64,000 nucleotides of DNA from Bemisia tabaci (Eukaryota > Arthropoda > Insecta > Hemiptera > Aleyrodidae): contig NC_092794.1 in the NCBI RefSeq assembly GCF_918797505.1, forward strand, positions 68,113,345 to 68,177,344. The letters are read 5' to 3'. Position numbers and translations under genes: made by a program. The notes below the pieces were generated by a model, which saw only the letters and a program-made list of their open reading frames with translations, was not told the origin of the DNA and ran no database searches. Every line of letters begins with the position of its first letter. Position 1 is the first letter of the stretch. Positions 11,371 to 24,203 of the stretch are shown here, in pieces.

Positions 11371-11745
11371 GGTAAGCCCCTTATTCTACAAAAATTTCTT
11401 TGATTTTTCGTCAGTGATGAACGACTGAGGCTTTGGCAGAGAAGCTCTTCTCCTGTAGCGGATTTCAAATCCTCGCAGATTCGGCGGGAGCGTCGAGCAC
11501 CTCGGCGCGTTCAAACGGCTCGCGTTCGGCCGCACATAGTCCGATTTTGTTGCGGTTTGTTTTGTTGAACTCAAAATATCCTAAGGAAGATTTTGAGCCC
11601 AAGTTTTTTAAAATTGGTCTATTCTTATGGATTTTAGAGAGGGGGGGATACTTACTTATTGAACGCCCCTCGTAGTACTACAAAATTAGTACTTTAAGCA
11701 ATCTCAGATGAAGAAATAAAATAATTAAGTGCAAATTCTCCATCA

Positions 11746-11856
11746 GACATATTTAAATCAAAAGGAGCCATATACATTGTGACGTGAGCCCTGTCATATT
11801 ATTTCTGGGTCGAAGGGCTCATATCAGAATGGATGTAGTTCCTTTCGATTTAAATA
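11746..11856. mobile_element. Family E-like hairpin nested in family M
   Basis: It has inverted ends ATATTTAAATC / GATTTAAATAT, then AAAAGGAGCCATAT against TGTAGTTCCTTT, and inner GAGCCCTG / GGGCTCAT. Family M sequence resumes on both sides (CAAATTCTCCAT before, AATGGAGAATTC after). Confidence 0.6.
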
Positions 11857-11960
11857 TTCTAATGGAGAATTCCCGCGCAAATTTGTATTTCTTCATCTGA
11901 GAGTGCTTGTATAGCTGATTTCGTGGTAATTTTTTAATTTTTTCTTTTAAAGAAATGCGG

Positions 11961-12825
11961 CAACATTCGAGGGTTTATAAGGCGTTCTTGCCTATAGCAC
12001 GTCGGTATGAGAGCTCAATCTATCTTGGCTGCACGTCTCGGGAAGATGGTCATAAAACGCGAAATTCCGCCGCGGCCGGAATTTGCATGGTACGATGTTG
12101 GTACCGCTCGGACCCACGTAAGTCGGTTATCGGAGGTTATTTCCAGACGCGATCAAATCCTCTTAGCTCCCGCCGCACCCCCCCCCCCCCCCCGTTCACC
12201 CTCGATCCTCGCGCGCTGTAATTTTGTTTTGATTTATTCACTTTGTCAAGTAAATTTTCGAGCGCCACTTTCCTACCCTCGGAATTAGAATGTATGGGGC
12301 TTTTTCTTATGCATCGACGTTCGGGAATATATGCGCATCGCTCGCCTATTTTTCATCCAGTTCCCAGCTCCTCACCGCTAGCGCGGTTGCCAGATTTTTC
12401 GGCGATATTATTCTCCGCTAAAAGGGTTTGTTCTATTTAGAGATGGGTCTCAGAATGGGATCAGAATGTCTTATTTGAAGAGGGTATCGCTATCCACAAG
12501 CCTTCTATTTGTACCGCAGAAAAATATGTACCGCTCTCTGATTGGTTAGCGAGTCTTATGCTTTCATAGTAGCCTCTCCGCTCCTACTTATGGACCAACG
12601 TGAACAAAACAGATGAAGGCAGAGTCGCCCAAGAATCATTTTCATGAGCAATTGTTTGGTATTATTGTTTTTGTTGATGGTTCTTTTTAAATTGTAGTTA
12701 GATCCAGACCCATATTTTAGTCATGTAGAATCGTTGTCATTAAGGTATGTTTTGGGGCCCTTGTGGCCGCGTATATCTTTGTATAAGAATTAAACTAATA
12801 AATAAATAAATAAGTATATCCTTAA
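11961..12825. other. No gene seen; poly-C run and a possible LINE tail
   Basis: A C run lies at 12178-12193. At about 12735-12814 the phrase GGGGCCCTTGTGGCCGCGTA is followed by AATTAAACTAATAAATAAAT, resembling a non-LTR retrotransposon 3' end, directly before a family R copy. No gene was recognised. Confidence 0.4.
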
Positions 12826-13075
12826 CGGAAAAATCGCGATTTTGTACGACTTTTTGGGGAATAAATCGCTAAGATCATCAATATCTGAGTGATTAACCTC
12901 AATTTTGTAGTAATTTTATCTCTTCGAAATTGCGTCCGATGAAATCGAAATTTTGTCTCGATTTTTCACGATTTTTTGTTCGATAATATTGCGAGAAATC
13001 GTCGTCGATAAAATCGCGATACATTCTCCGACCAGATGGCAACTTTGCGATCACTGCTATTTGGGGCTAAGATGG
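12826..13075 (+). repeat. Family R (ATCGCGAT-rich) repeat, copy 1
   Basis: It is built from degenerate units of CGATAAAATCG / TCGATTTTTCACGATTTT and shares CACGATTTTTTGTTCGATAA, TATTGCGA, CGTCGATAAAATCGC and CATTCTCCGA with 42240-42610. That copy has one extra internal unit. Confidence 0.65.
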
Positions 13076-14868
13076 GGAAAGTGTTTCTTATTTTCAACTT
13101 CTGGAATGAGTCCTCAACGAACTTTGATAGATATTTGAGAGAGAAACCATAGATTTTTTTTTTTTAATACATTCACAGCTACTTCTAAAAATACATTCTA
13201 AATACGAGTAGCTCAATTTTTTCCAAAAAAGTTAACTGTTTTGCCTCAAGCTGCTGATATCGTTGCTCATCTGACGTGAGGACGAGGGGGTATGTCCAAT
13301 ACCACGTAAGCCCTTTTGTTCTTATAACTCCATGCTACCCACGGATCGTTGAGAGCGGAGGTATGCCCTAACGTTAGAAGAGCGAGGATTTAACATCAGC
13401 TCATCAGCATAACTTAAAGTTCGAAAGTGGCAGTGTTCGGTCGTTTTCAAAAATGCAAGTCAGAGAAAACGGACCTAAAGTTACAGAAATGTAAATTTTT
13501 TCTCCCTCTCGCGCGGTGATAAAGTTTTACCGAAGGTGGGCAATTCTCTAGAACATCTGTTTCACCCAATTTCCCTGGAAGAAGATAAGAGAGCTTTTAA
13601 ACGGTTAGCCCTCCTACCAACATCTGTATCGAATCGATGACCTACAATTTTTCAGGTATAACGTATGAACCGAGAGAAGGATGTGATACATCGTAAAAGG
13701 AGAGTTTGAGGAGAGAGGATAGAAGAGGGGTTGCATTCCCGAACCATCTCCTTCAGGAGCTCCGTTGCTTTTGAAGGCTACTATACGACAACAAAAAACG
13801 GGGAACAAGCCGAAAATTTGAAAAAGAAAACGAGGCAAATAAAATCCTCTTACTCTTCTCTTTCTTCTTCTTCTTTATTGTATTTTTTTCATCATTTTCT
13901 TATCATTTCTCTCCGTTTTTCTCCTTCCCCTTCTCCATCCTCCTCATTCTCTTCCTCTCCATTTTATTTTTCCTCTTTACTTTCTTTCGAATCCTAATAC
14001 AGTCTCATCTGACATGTATCAAGAGTCCATTCAATTCAATGAACAATCTAAGCCAATGTCAATCTTTACAACACGCGGAACAATTTCTCGTTGGCTCAAC
14101 AGGAATTCCTGTTAAAGTGGTCGGCACAGAAATTTCTCATCGCATTAACAGGAAATCTCCTCGTTTCAAACAGTTTTGTCGACACTAAGTTAACACATAA
14201 ATAATATTTTGTTACTAATAATTCTTATTGCACCTAACTGTATACTTTGAATTGTGCCATAGTCCCAATCACGGGGCTCTTTTGTACGCATGTAAACGAA
14301 TAAATAAATCAATACAAATTATTTCCATAACTTTGAAGAAATATCCTGACACGTTAAAAAGATTTCCGGTTGATCCAACGAGAAATTTTTGTCGTCTCTT
14401 TGTAAAAGGAGTGTGTCCCTTGGGGTTGGGTTAATTTTCGTCTCGTAAATGCCCGATCGGCGTCAGCAATTCATTCCACGCTCGAAACCCTCCAACTCTT
14501 TTGATACATATTTTGCCGCTGAAATCTCCCTCGGAATGGAGTGTTCACGAACCAATTACGAGCGTGCCTGTCATCCGGAGTCACTTTTTCAGCCTCAAAA
14601 CGCGCGGCTGCAATCATGAAGACTATAACGGCGGAAAAACGATATTTTGACGCGAGAATAAAGCGGGATCATACATTTAATACGATATAGATAAACGGCT
14701 GTGCGCGCCGCGACAATTACGGTTTGTCACTCGGAATATATTTCAACCATAATGGGGACTTCCCCCGAAGCTTGCTCAGCTGCGCTCACTGTTGTGTTCC
14801 ATCTCAAAAGCAGGCCAAAATCCCGTAATATCGCATCTGTTCAATGAACAGCAAGACAGGGTAATAAT
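13076..14868. other. No gene seen; pyrimidine-rich tract and possible LINE tail
   Basis: A CT-rich tract spans about 13846-13990. At 14250-14320 GTCCCAATCACGGGGCTCTT followed by TGTAAACGAATAAATAAATC resembles the LINE-like tail near 12780. The rest is unique. Confidence 0.4.
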
Positions 14869-15213
14869 TGGATCGTATTTAGCAGAAAGGACTCAGCGCG
14901 ATTACGGTGTTGTTAAAATGTTGCTTCTCCAATTCTCCATGTTGATCCAAAAAATGTCCCAGAATAGTAAATAGACTTTGCCTCACATCATGAACTTATT
15001 CTGCATGTTAATCTAAAAAATGTCCCAGAATAGCAAATAGTTGCAAACAGGTTTTGCTTCCCATCATAAACTTATTAATTTTAAATGAAAATAATTGTGA
15101 AATTTTCAATACTGTACATTATATTAAGTATCTGTAAAAGAAGAGAAGAAGTTACACAATAAATTTTGAAAACACTGTAAGTGCGCTGGCTCCTTTTTGC
15201 TGAATGCGATCCA
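14869..15213. mobile_element. Family G MITE, copy 1, AT-flanked
   Basis: Ends are TGGATCGTATTTAGCAGAAA and TGCTGAATGCGATCCA, followed inward by CAGCGCGATTACGGTGTTG and its inverse. AT lies on both sides (14867-14868, 15214-15215). An inner AAAATGTCCCAGAATAG is directly repeated, which explains its 345-bp length. Confidence 0.8.
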
Positions 15214-15657
15214 ATTAAAAGTTTCACAATCATGATTCCTTCTTAAAATTTCACGCAGAACATGGTGGACAAATCGTAAACCTTCATAACTAAGCCAAAA
15301 AAGAAAAATTAACGTTCGTGGTTACATACATACGTATTAAGCCGCTACCTCAGCGCACTTCAGCGCTCTGCGACTCCCAAACGCCACTGGTAACAATTCT
15401 CCAACAAATCATCAGGCAAATAACATTTTCTAATCTCCACCTCAAATCTTTGCTGCCAACCTTTCACTGGACGTCCACGCCGCCCTCCTCTGGGAGGAAC
15501 TCAATCAAACACATGTTACGTTCGTTGTGTACATTTTAAATATTAAATTCAAATTTTCCTCTCGGTAAAGGAAAAAATCAGGAGACAAATAAATCTCTCT
15601 GTCTAAAAGTGTAGGTACCAAAATTAGTTCAGTGCTCCATTTGACTCGAGTAGACAT

Positions 15658-15702
<45 letters not shown>

Positions 15703-18700
15703 TGATCAGACCGTGTGAATTGAGTCTATGTACACAACAAGCGCTGCTTTCTCACTTATGCATTAATTTCGAAAAATTCAACCCCATCGTTGTATTATTC
15801 ACAAAATTCTCAATAAGTATTGGGGTATATATATTGTGCATATATACCACAATATATATTGTATCGTGGTGCTTAATTGCGTATTTGGTTAAGATCATTC
15901 AGTGAAGTATACAATTTTAGAGGGATTGATGGATTCAATCAGCCTAACTGCATTTTACTTTTCCTGATTTTCTCTCATGTTTTAATTTAAACAGACAACC
16001 GAAGAATATACAACCTTCGAGGTAAACTTTCGGTTTCTGTGTCGACACCTTGTAAAAATGTTTAGATGTCAAGGGCGCGCCTTTTTGCAATTTTCTGTTT
16101 TCATACGTTTTTGTCTTTGAGAAAGTATTTTGTCTGGATGCATAATTTCTTTAGGAAAAGCAGCTCGTTGGGTGTAAATAAACGTGATTTTGAAAATTAA
16201 ATCACTCATATTTGTTATTTTACCAGAACACGAAGGTCCTTATATTCTCTAGAAAAAAGTAGAGTCATGTTTTTTTTTTTTTTTAAAAAAAAGGGAAAAA
16301 AAGAATAATAACAACAACAACCTGAAAATAACAATTTTGGACTTACACCCCTCTTGCAGAACCTGACTCATTTTTTGTTAGGTTTTTATCACACTCGGCG
16401 GTGAATTGCGACAGTGTGCGGCGGTGGCATAGGGAAAAGGGCGGCATCGGGGGAGGCGGCGAAATAGAGCGATGAAAGAGGGGGCGGGGAGGGCGAGGGG
16501 TTGACAGGTTGTTGGGTGCGTCGAGGTGGGTGTGCGCTGGCGCTAGCTCGGGGGGCGCGGGGTAGGGGGAGGTGTCAACAATTTCGCGTCCTCTGTCCAC
16601 TTGTCTCAGCCAAGTCAACAGTCTTCGGTTTTATTTAATACGCGGGCCCAACCTCCCCCTCCCGGGGGCCCCTTTTACTCTCGGCGCACGGTTAAAAATT
16701 TACGTGGAGCTACAAGAGGATTTCGCGCTCTCGTGCAACTGAAAGAATAATAAATGACTTCCATTTTTTAGTCCACCTTCGTCCGGATGCAGATATATAA
16801 GATTCTTTTGAAGAATCATCTCGTCGGATATTCCCAGCGAGTTTGAGGGAGAGAATCCCATCGTCGTGCCTGGTTTCTTCGATAACAAGGAGCAGTCGCT
16901 GGTGGGTTGACGTTTCCGCACAAAATACCCGATTTTGAAATTTCCACACAAAAACCTGGATTCACATTTCCGCACAAAATCAGTTAGCAAAACCTAATTT
17001 TGGCACGATTTGACAACACTGCGCCGATATCCAAATTGTGTTTCTCTTAGTCCACACGCAAAACTTGTAGAGGAATATAAATGGAATTAGAGGGAAGCAT
17101 TTTACTAACCTGTTGTTCATCGGGGATTGCTACATTTTTTGTAGAAGAACATAGCAACGCAAGATTGTCTTGTAAAAATGTCTCATCTCGAAATGAAACC
17201 AACAACGAATTTCTAATGTAACTTTTCTTCTTTAGGCTTATTTCAGATCGCAAAGAATTTCTGTAGGAGAAAAAAAAACGAATTAATTCTTCAGCAGAAA
17301 ACGTTCTGTTGAGACCTTTAGAGCCCTACTGCGGTAAGGCGCCTCAGTTCTGGTCAGGCAGACAGCGAATTTCGAGACAAGCCATTTTTTCGGCATTTTC
17401 GGCACCTTTAGAGCCAGAAAACGTTCCATATGGCGATCTTTTCAGTCCTTCTGTGATGGAATGCCCTAGAACTGGTTGAGCCGACAGCGGATTTTAAGAT
17501 CAGGAAGAAAAGTTCAGGTGATTTCCAAAAATATATCCATTTTGAGTGGGGCACTAAAATGACAGTGGTGTCCCGGACTATAATTGCGGATACTTTCAAA
17601 ACCCATTGATCCGCAGTGTGTTTTGTGGCATTTAATGCGAATAATTTTCCAAATTCTGACCAAATGTTCCGAATCTGTGCAAATAATTTCAAACATTATT
17701 TTCGGGACCATCCCGAATAAAATAATTAAAAAGAAAAATCGTAAAAAAATGTTTTTAGACGGATCTTCCAGCGCTCTTTTTGTGCATATTTCAGAAATTC
17801 TGAACGGTAGCTTCGACCTAACTGCTCCGTCGGATAAATGAAACGTCCAACTAGCCTAAACATTAAATAATATCAAGTGTTGCGGTTGTCGAAATTAAGA
17901 GATCCCGCGCCCGCGTCAACGGGGGATTATTTCGTCACCCCCTATGACGTAATCACGCATCTCAATTTACACACGAGCCCCAAAAAGCATGGATTCACAT
18001 GTAAAACAGGGTTCACCTCGAAATCGCGTTACGCCCTTACGTCAGAGGACCGACGATCCCATTCGCGTCCCGGTTCGAAAGCCACGAGCGGGTGGCGAGC
18101 AAACAAACTACTGCAAGATAAATACTACAATAAGGTTGCCAGATTGCGCAACCAAATGCGGATATTTCACACGAGAAAAGGCTGATTTCTCAGCACTACC
18201 TGACAATAGTGCACCACAAGGCTGTGCAAATTAAATTTTTCCGCGCGACACCGTCCACCCGCGCCGGAGATAGAACCGGGTTGCACATTCGGAGACCCTC
18301 TCCCCCCCCCCCGCCAGCATTGAGGGGAGGGAGGGTGCCGGCGAAATCGTGTCGCCCCCGATAAATTATTATTCAAACTCAGCGGCCGCAATTATTTAAT
18401 CAGTCGTTATCAACCCGCAACCTGGGTCCCGGAAAACGGGACGGGAAATATATGTTTATTCAATTGCGAATCTCATCCGGGACCGGACGAACGCGACGCG
18501 GGCTTTTACGGTTCAGTTCGTCGCCGCTTTGATGTAAAGACGTATTTCCGTTTTGGTATGAGCCCTGTTTTCTATGTAACGCTATGCTATCCAGGGCTCA
18601 AGTCGAAATGGACTTGCGCCCTCACGTCTGAAGGGCGACAAATTATTCCCCGACTCGGATGCCCACGCTCCACGGTGACCGAATATTGCTCCACCTCCAG

Positions 18701-18844
18701 TTTCACCTGCGCGGGTTGATTTTTGAAATTGGTGGCAAACGAATATATATATTATTACAAGTCTTATATTGTCTACAAAGAGAAAATTGAGGGATACAAT
18801 TCGTGGGAGCGCAGGTGGACGAAGGAGGTAAGGAATATACAAAC
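15214..18844. other. No gene seen; homopolymers and low-copy repeats
   Basis: It contains a T run (15660-15701), a T/A-rich stretch at 16270-16320, a G-rich stretch at 16430-16570, TTTCCGCACAAAAT-type phrases at 16910-16980, a degenerate duplication around CAGAAAACGTTC (17297-17500), and a GAGCCCTG/CAGGGCTC hairpin at 18556-18602. No gene was recognised on either strand. Confidence 0.4.
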
Positions 18845-19102
18845 TGGATTGCATTTTGCGAAAAGGAATCAGAAGCAATGCAATGATGCTAAGATTGTGC
18901 AAATTCATCCTTTGCAGTAAAATAACTGAAATCATGAAAAAATACGAAATTTACATGGTAATTTATGTCTTAGATTCACAGTTTTCTGCGAGTAAAATAG
19001 AAACTGTCAATGGATAATCAGGTTGTTTTCCGAGACCAAAAAAATTGCACATTCTTACCAACATTGCAATACTCGTGGTTCCTTTTTGCAAAATGCAATC
19101 CA
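18845..19102. mobile_element. Family H MITE, copy 1, AC-flanked
   Basis: Ends are TGGATTGCATTTTGCGAAAA and TTTTTGCAAAATGCAATCCA, with sub-terminal GCAATGATGCTAAGATTGTG and its inverse. AC lies on both sides (18843-18844, 19103-19104). It matches 35762-36020. Confidence 0.85.
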
Positions 19103-19135
19103 ACTGACGTCAACCTACAATATGGACCCTATAGT

Positions 19136-19390
19136 TGGATCGAATTTTGCGAAAAAGAACCAGCGCGATTAAATTGTTTTCAAAATCTTGCAACTACTCC
19201 TTCCCTTTCATATATACCTAATATTTGTACTCTATTCAAATTTACATAAGTAGTTTCCTTTAAAATAATGATTTTTTGGTGGGAAGCCAAAACTCTCTGC
19301 TATTCGAGATCTTTTAGAGAATTATGAGAAAGAGACATTTTTACAACATTGTGATCGCGCGGTTTCGTCCTTTTTGCTAAATGCGATCCA
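19136..19390. mobile_element. Family G MITE, copy 2, GT-flanked
   Basis: Ends are TGGATCGAATTTTGCGAAAA and TTTTTGCTAAATGCGATCCA, with AACCAGCGCGATTA inside. GT lies on both sides (19134-19135, 19391-19392). It lies 33 bases from family H copy 1. Confidence 0.8.
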
Positions 19391-19619
19391 GTTGGTCCAT
19401 CATTTCCCCTGCCGAGTCTATAACAATCACTTGCTGCAACCAACAGGCTCGCTTAATTTTCCATTTCGTCCTCTTTGTCTATCAATTTCAATAATCAGCT
19501 CGGAAGTAGCAGAGAGACTGTGGTCACTGAGGGTTTCATTCGGGCAATGGGTCCAGAATTGGTTCGAAATTCCCCCAAAAAGATGAGTTTGCCCCCTCCC
19601 CCGATGGTACTGATGGCTA

Positions 19620-20555
19620 CCCTGGTAAAAATTGGCGATAAGAGCTGCGTTTCAAAATACCAAGGGAATTCTTATAGCCGGCTAAAGAAGGCTACAGAAA
19701 ATCATATAGCTGGCTGTAGAATGCGGAGAAAATCATACGGCCGGGCTATACGAAGCGATAAAAAATTATGCAGCCGGGCTTTACACTTTCTCGCCTGGCT
19801 GTTGCTTTTTCGCCATCGATTATAAAAGGCTATAAGAAATTGTGTAGAAATTCGTGTGCTTTGGACATCATTAAGTTTGATACGGAACCACCTTAATATT
19901 TACAAAACACACGTTATATTTTCCTTTAATACATATTTTTTTTCATCAATTAAAACGAGAATAATCCATACAGGATGTGCAAACATCTCAAAATCATGAG
20001 TTGAATAACGCTGACTCCGCCAGATTAAATATTAGAGCCTACCACAAAGCGGAGCGGCGACGCACTGGCGCCTACAAACCTAGCAGGGATACTTCACGCA
20101 TTGCGCAACACGTGAAGTATCCCTGTTAGGTTTCTAGGTGCCAATGCGCGTTCCACGCTGGCTGCCCGCCTGCCGCACCGCAGCGTGCCACGGCGCTTGA
20201 AGCAACTATTTCACACCAGAGGTATTGCACTGGATCATACGAAACTGAGGGCGCTCTAATATTTAAGGAATGGCAGGCATCCATCAAAAGTACGGAGCTT
20301 TCCTCGCAAAATAAATCAAGATACTACGGCCCAAAAAGAGAGCAGTGGTCCAAAAACTCACTCAGTCCTAGCATCCGTAATTAGTGACGTTTAGCATATA
20401 CTTTATCGCCTGGCTGTGAGTTGCTTAATCGCCATCGGGTATAAAAGGCTATAAGATTTTGTGTAGCCGGCTATAGAAGCTATTGGAAATCTTACAGCCG
20501 GCCGTAGGTCTATGGTATTTTGGAACACAGATTCTACTCCCAATTTTTACCAGGG
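19620..20555 (+). mobile_element. Family C (CCCTGG) element, copy 3, TA-flanked
   Basis: It is 936 bp, closely similar to 7884-8853 throughout, with ends CCCTGGTAAAAATTGGC / CCAATTTTTACCAGGG and TA on both sides. The central near-palindrome lies at about 20065-20145. No transposase frame is present. Confidence 0.88.
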
Positions 20556-21469
20556 TACTGAAAAAGGTGGGCTCGGTTAATTTGGCTGAATTTTTTATAC
20601 AATGCAGGTCTAACTTTTCTCATGAAAAGTATCCTGCACGGTTATAATATTCGGTGTTTTTGAATACTTTGGCTCAGTTTTCTAACGTTGAAATCAACCG
20701 GAACCTTTAGTTACTCTGAGACATCTGAGGTTTTAGAGAGTCTCCTGCTGCACTCTTATACGTTTTTTTCTCGCCCTTTCAATGCATAGGTCACGATCTT
20801 CGAGTTTTCGTGCATTGGATTGTCACCCGGTCACCCGCGTAAACACAGATTCGATTCCAGGGATTCGAGCTCAAGTTCGTGCATGCGTGGAGTTTTTTTT
20901 TTTTTTTTTTAAAAAAATTGTCAACTTATTCGAAAGAAAAAAGCTGAAGTTAATCATCGTAAGTTTATTTCACTTTTTGCTCAATCTTCGGTATCGGCAC
21001 AACATTTTGGTTATTTTTTATCACATCGTAAAGGTAGAGTTACAGCCATTTTAACCGAGACTTTTTTGCGTAAATAACGGGAGTGACATTTTTTCATTTG
21101 ACAATTTATTTTATTAAAAGAGAACGATTATATAGACTCTCTTTAGGATTTCATTGATTTCGTTGAAGATCATGCCATGAGGGTAATTCCTTGAACATTC
21201 CAAACGAATGGATACAACAGTTTGCATGGAAAAAACAAATCGTCCAATGCTTGGCAACAACTGATGTTGCTTGTCTCCGTTCCCAGAACTGCCGCCTATA
21301 TGTAGACGAAGGCTCAATTTCCTACCGTATTCTGGTTGCTACTCGATGAATAGATGATTAGACGACGATAATCAATTTAGGGACTCTGTCCTCATCTAGG
21401 GCTCATGCACTTCATGTGCATCAGGTAGTTTCCTTTTGGAAAAATATGCAATGACAAAAATATCTGCCA
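20556..21469. other. No gene seen
   Basis: Unique AT-rich sequence with a T run near 20892-20911. Confidence 0.4.
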
Positions 21470-21700
21470 CACTGGAAAAAAAACCACATCGGATCTAGAG
21501 TCCAGACTCTTGAAAACATTGACAAGAAAAAGGACTCTTGATTCAATCGGATTTTTGCTTAAATCAAGAACCATGCCTCTTAATTTGAGCGGATTTCCTT
21601 TTGATTTAGGCTTAAATCTGCTTGAATCAAGAGTCCTTTTTCTTGTCAATGTTTTAAAGAGTCTGTACTCTAGATCCAATGTGTTTTTTTTTTTCCAGTG
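21470..21700. mobile_element. Family A MITE, copy 2, CA-flanked
   Basis: Ends are CACTGGAAAAAAAACCAC and TTTTTTTTTTTCCAGTG, and arms carry TCTAGAGTCCAGACTCTTGA and TTGACAAGAAAAAGGACTC. CA lies on both sides (21468-21469, 21701-21702). It is a near-perfect hairpin. Confidence 0.9.
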
Positions 21701-22811
21701 CATCACAAATCCAATTTTGATTTTTACTATGACACTGTTTCATACGGAACATTTCAATCATAAAATAAAAAAAAAAAAACATGGCGGTCACCCTAACCTC
21801 AATATGCTGTTAAAAAAATCTTTAAAAAAATAATACCTCCAGGTGTCCTTTTCTTTTCAGCCTCCTTTCAACTCAGGTGCTCGCTCTTCCTATGTTGCAT
21901 AGCCCAGGGACCTACCCTTTACCATGAAGCTTATTTATAGTTATCGCTTCGATGAAGCTATGCTGTATCGTAAAACACGAGAGTGTCACAGTTTATCCCT
22001 TGATCATAATCGTGATTTGAACTGTCAGAATAAGGATGTAACTTTTTTAATTTTGCGCAGCTCATATATAATTTCGTATAACCAACAGTTTTAATTAGAC
22101 AAAATTCACGATCAAACTCATGAATTCCAAAACTGAAGTTTGCATATGGATGCGATGATTTTTATTAACATTTTAGCGATCGGAACAGAGAAACATATCA
22201 ACCATAGATAGACAGTGAAGACATGTCTATCTCGATGGCGCAGCGTTTCAAAACGTTTGCCGTTAACTAATTAACTCATCCTAGAATATAACACCAGATA
22301 TTATAATACACTATCTTAGGATAATTTTCGTAAAAGACCGCAAAAATTCAGACGAGCAATTTTTTTTTATTTTCGTGTAATGACAATAACTGATCGTCCC
22401 TCGAAAATGAATATGACCTCGAAACGAGATATGACAAGAAATCTGTAACGTCACAAACCATAAGATTCGTGGTTTTGTATGTAACTTCATAACTGCATGA
22501 GTATGTAAAGATTAAATTATGTGCTTCAAAACCTGTTGTGCAAACGTTTACACGATGAGAAAACTGAGACTCGTCTCAAAAGGAAAACACAGTTAATTTT
22601 GAATAGCCAGCCAATGAAAAGGAAGAAAATACACCAAATTTTGCACACGTACTTTAGTCAACCTGCGCGAATTACATTTTTAAGTATAATTTCTAACGTT
22701 GGTTTATTAGCTCAAATAAATTTTCCCTTTCGGATGCCAACTTTTCTCATTATTTTTTCCACTTTCTTTTGGACTTAAAAATTCAACTATTATTAATGAT
22801 GAATTTGAAAT
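21701..22811. other. No gene seen
   Basis: AT-rich unique sequence; chance frames only. Confidence 0.4.
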
Positions 22812-22937
22812 TGAACATATTTCTGCCAAATGGAACTATGTGCATTATAATGTAAGTACTGTTATGCATGTATATTCTTATCGGTCTCAGGGCTCATGTC
22901 TTAATGTTTATAGTTTTGTTTGGCAGAAATACGTCCA
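22812..22937. mobile_element. Family E MITE, copy 1, AT-flanked
   Basis: Ends are TGAACATATTTCTGCCAAAT and TTTGGCAGAAATACGTCCA, then ACTATGTGCATTA and its inverse; GGGCTCATG is in the core. AT lies on both sides. Confidence 0.75.
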
Positions 22938-23836
22938 ATTAATAATTGCATGCTCATATAACCGAATGATCTCGACAAGAGAAGACGCTTTCTCGACGGT
23001 GTAAAGAGTGACGGAATTTTACGAAGTCTGGCAATAGTGGAACACCGGGGTATTCACCGATGCGGCCAACGTAGGGATGAAAAATGTGTCGCGCGCCTAA
23101 AGGGATGTATTTAGCCTCCACTCATTACACGCCGGGTTTTGTTTGAAGTCGTCTGCTATTACCGCAGAACAATAAACGCTCCGAGGGTCTAGCTTCCTTC
23201 CCGCTTGATTTGCGGGGCCCAGAGATGCCGTATCAACATGAAAAAGCCCCCTAAAAAGACGGTGGAAAAGGGGTGAAAATACATCTTTTACAGGTGAAGC
23301 CAATTACTTAAACGAGTTATCCCATTAAAGAAATAATATACATTAGTTTAAAGTGAATAAAATTCTCATCGGATAAGAGTTGTGACTTTCCATTGTACAT
23401 GTTTTATTTTATTTGGTTGGAGAGATAGCGTACCTCTAATGATTTTTTTACTCATAATCTATCGGTATATTGACCGAAAAAAATCCAGATTCTCTCCTGT
23501 GCAATTTGGCATTGCATACTTTTTTATAGACCAACAAATATCAAATAAATACTAAATTTCAATCATCTCGTCATTTTATGCTAATCTGTCATTCAGAGGT
23601 CCTACTTTTTTCTACTGTGAATATATAGCACGGTAATTTGAATTTTTCAAGGGAAAAAAGGAAGACGGATAGCCAGTCATCAAAATTTTAACAAAGTTTT
23701 CTGGGAGGGAAACATATGTTTCATATTTCGAGGTCACATTGAGGTATCTCTCTTTTCTTCCCCACTTTTAAATATTACGAAAGTCTAAAATGAACTAGAA
23801 AATCAGTTGATCAACAATGCAGAGGGTGCTATAATA
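22938..23836. other. No gene seen
   Basis: Unique sequence without recognisable domains. Confidence 0.4.
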
Positions 23837-23975
23837 TGGATTACATTATGCAATAAGGAACCACCATCTCTGGCTCTTCTGTAAAAGCACCTTTCTGCGT
23901 AGGGAAACCAATGGCATATGTGTTGTTTCTAAAATGAGCCAGAAATAGTGGTTCCTTATTGCAAAATGTTATCCA
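23837..23975. mobile_element. Family F MITE, copy 2, TA-flanked
   Basis: Ends are TGGATTACATTATGCAATAA and TTATTGCAAAATGTTATCCA, with GGAACCACCATCTCTGGCTC and its inverse (GAGCCAGAAATAGTGGTTCC). TA lies on both sides. Confidence 0.85.
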
Positions 23976-24203
23976 TATGTATTGCATGTAACAGCATGCA
24001 AAGGTAAGGAGAACTTGAGGGGCCGGCCGATCTCCTTGCTTGAGAGTGATACTCGTTGTACAACGATAGTCGATTAGAAAAAGACGGACGGACTCCGACA
24101 TCAATGACTTAATACAACTAAGGTATCATTCAGGATTGCAAAATTTCTGGATATCTGAATCCTAGGATTGCAGGCTCGCGGCGTGTTTTTGTCGGAAATA
24201 ATG

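Larger units (their letters stand above)
10665..11672. mobile_element. Large near-perfect mariner palindrome (fold-back mariner)
   Basis: Two 498-bp arms (10665-11162 and 11175-11672) are inverted copies separated by a 12-base spacer. I counted only a few mismatches; the 62-codon frame at 10763-10951 is identical to the one at 11386-11574 on the other strand. Ends CGAGGGGCGTTCAATAAGTA, flanked by TA on both sides, are typical of mariner elements. The palindrome joins two 3' halves of a mariner head to head, so it carries two transposase C-terminus relics and two identical outer ends. Transcription would give an approximately 500-bp double-stranded RNA. Confidence 0.92.
10415..11960. mobile_element. 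Family M element containing two nested insertions
   Basis: The left part (about 10415-10664) and right parts (11673-11745, 11857-11960) match the copy at 40360-40760 in reverse. Shared blocks are ACTGAGTGAACT, GCGAGGATACC, CCGCCAGATGACGTCA, CTCAGATGAAG and GCAAATTCTCCAT. Into it were inserted the mariner palindrome (10665-11672) and a smaller GAGCCCTG hairpin element (about 11746-11856). Confidence 0.65.

Noticed and set aside
10763..11574. Identical 62-codon frames on opposite strands
   Set aside because: They are mirror images in the mariner palindrome and do not follow the transposase frame.
20795..20880. tRNA-like GATTCGATTCC
   Set aside because: No acceptor stem, box A or anticodon arm fits at proper distance.
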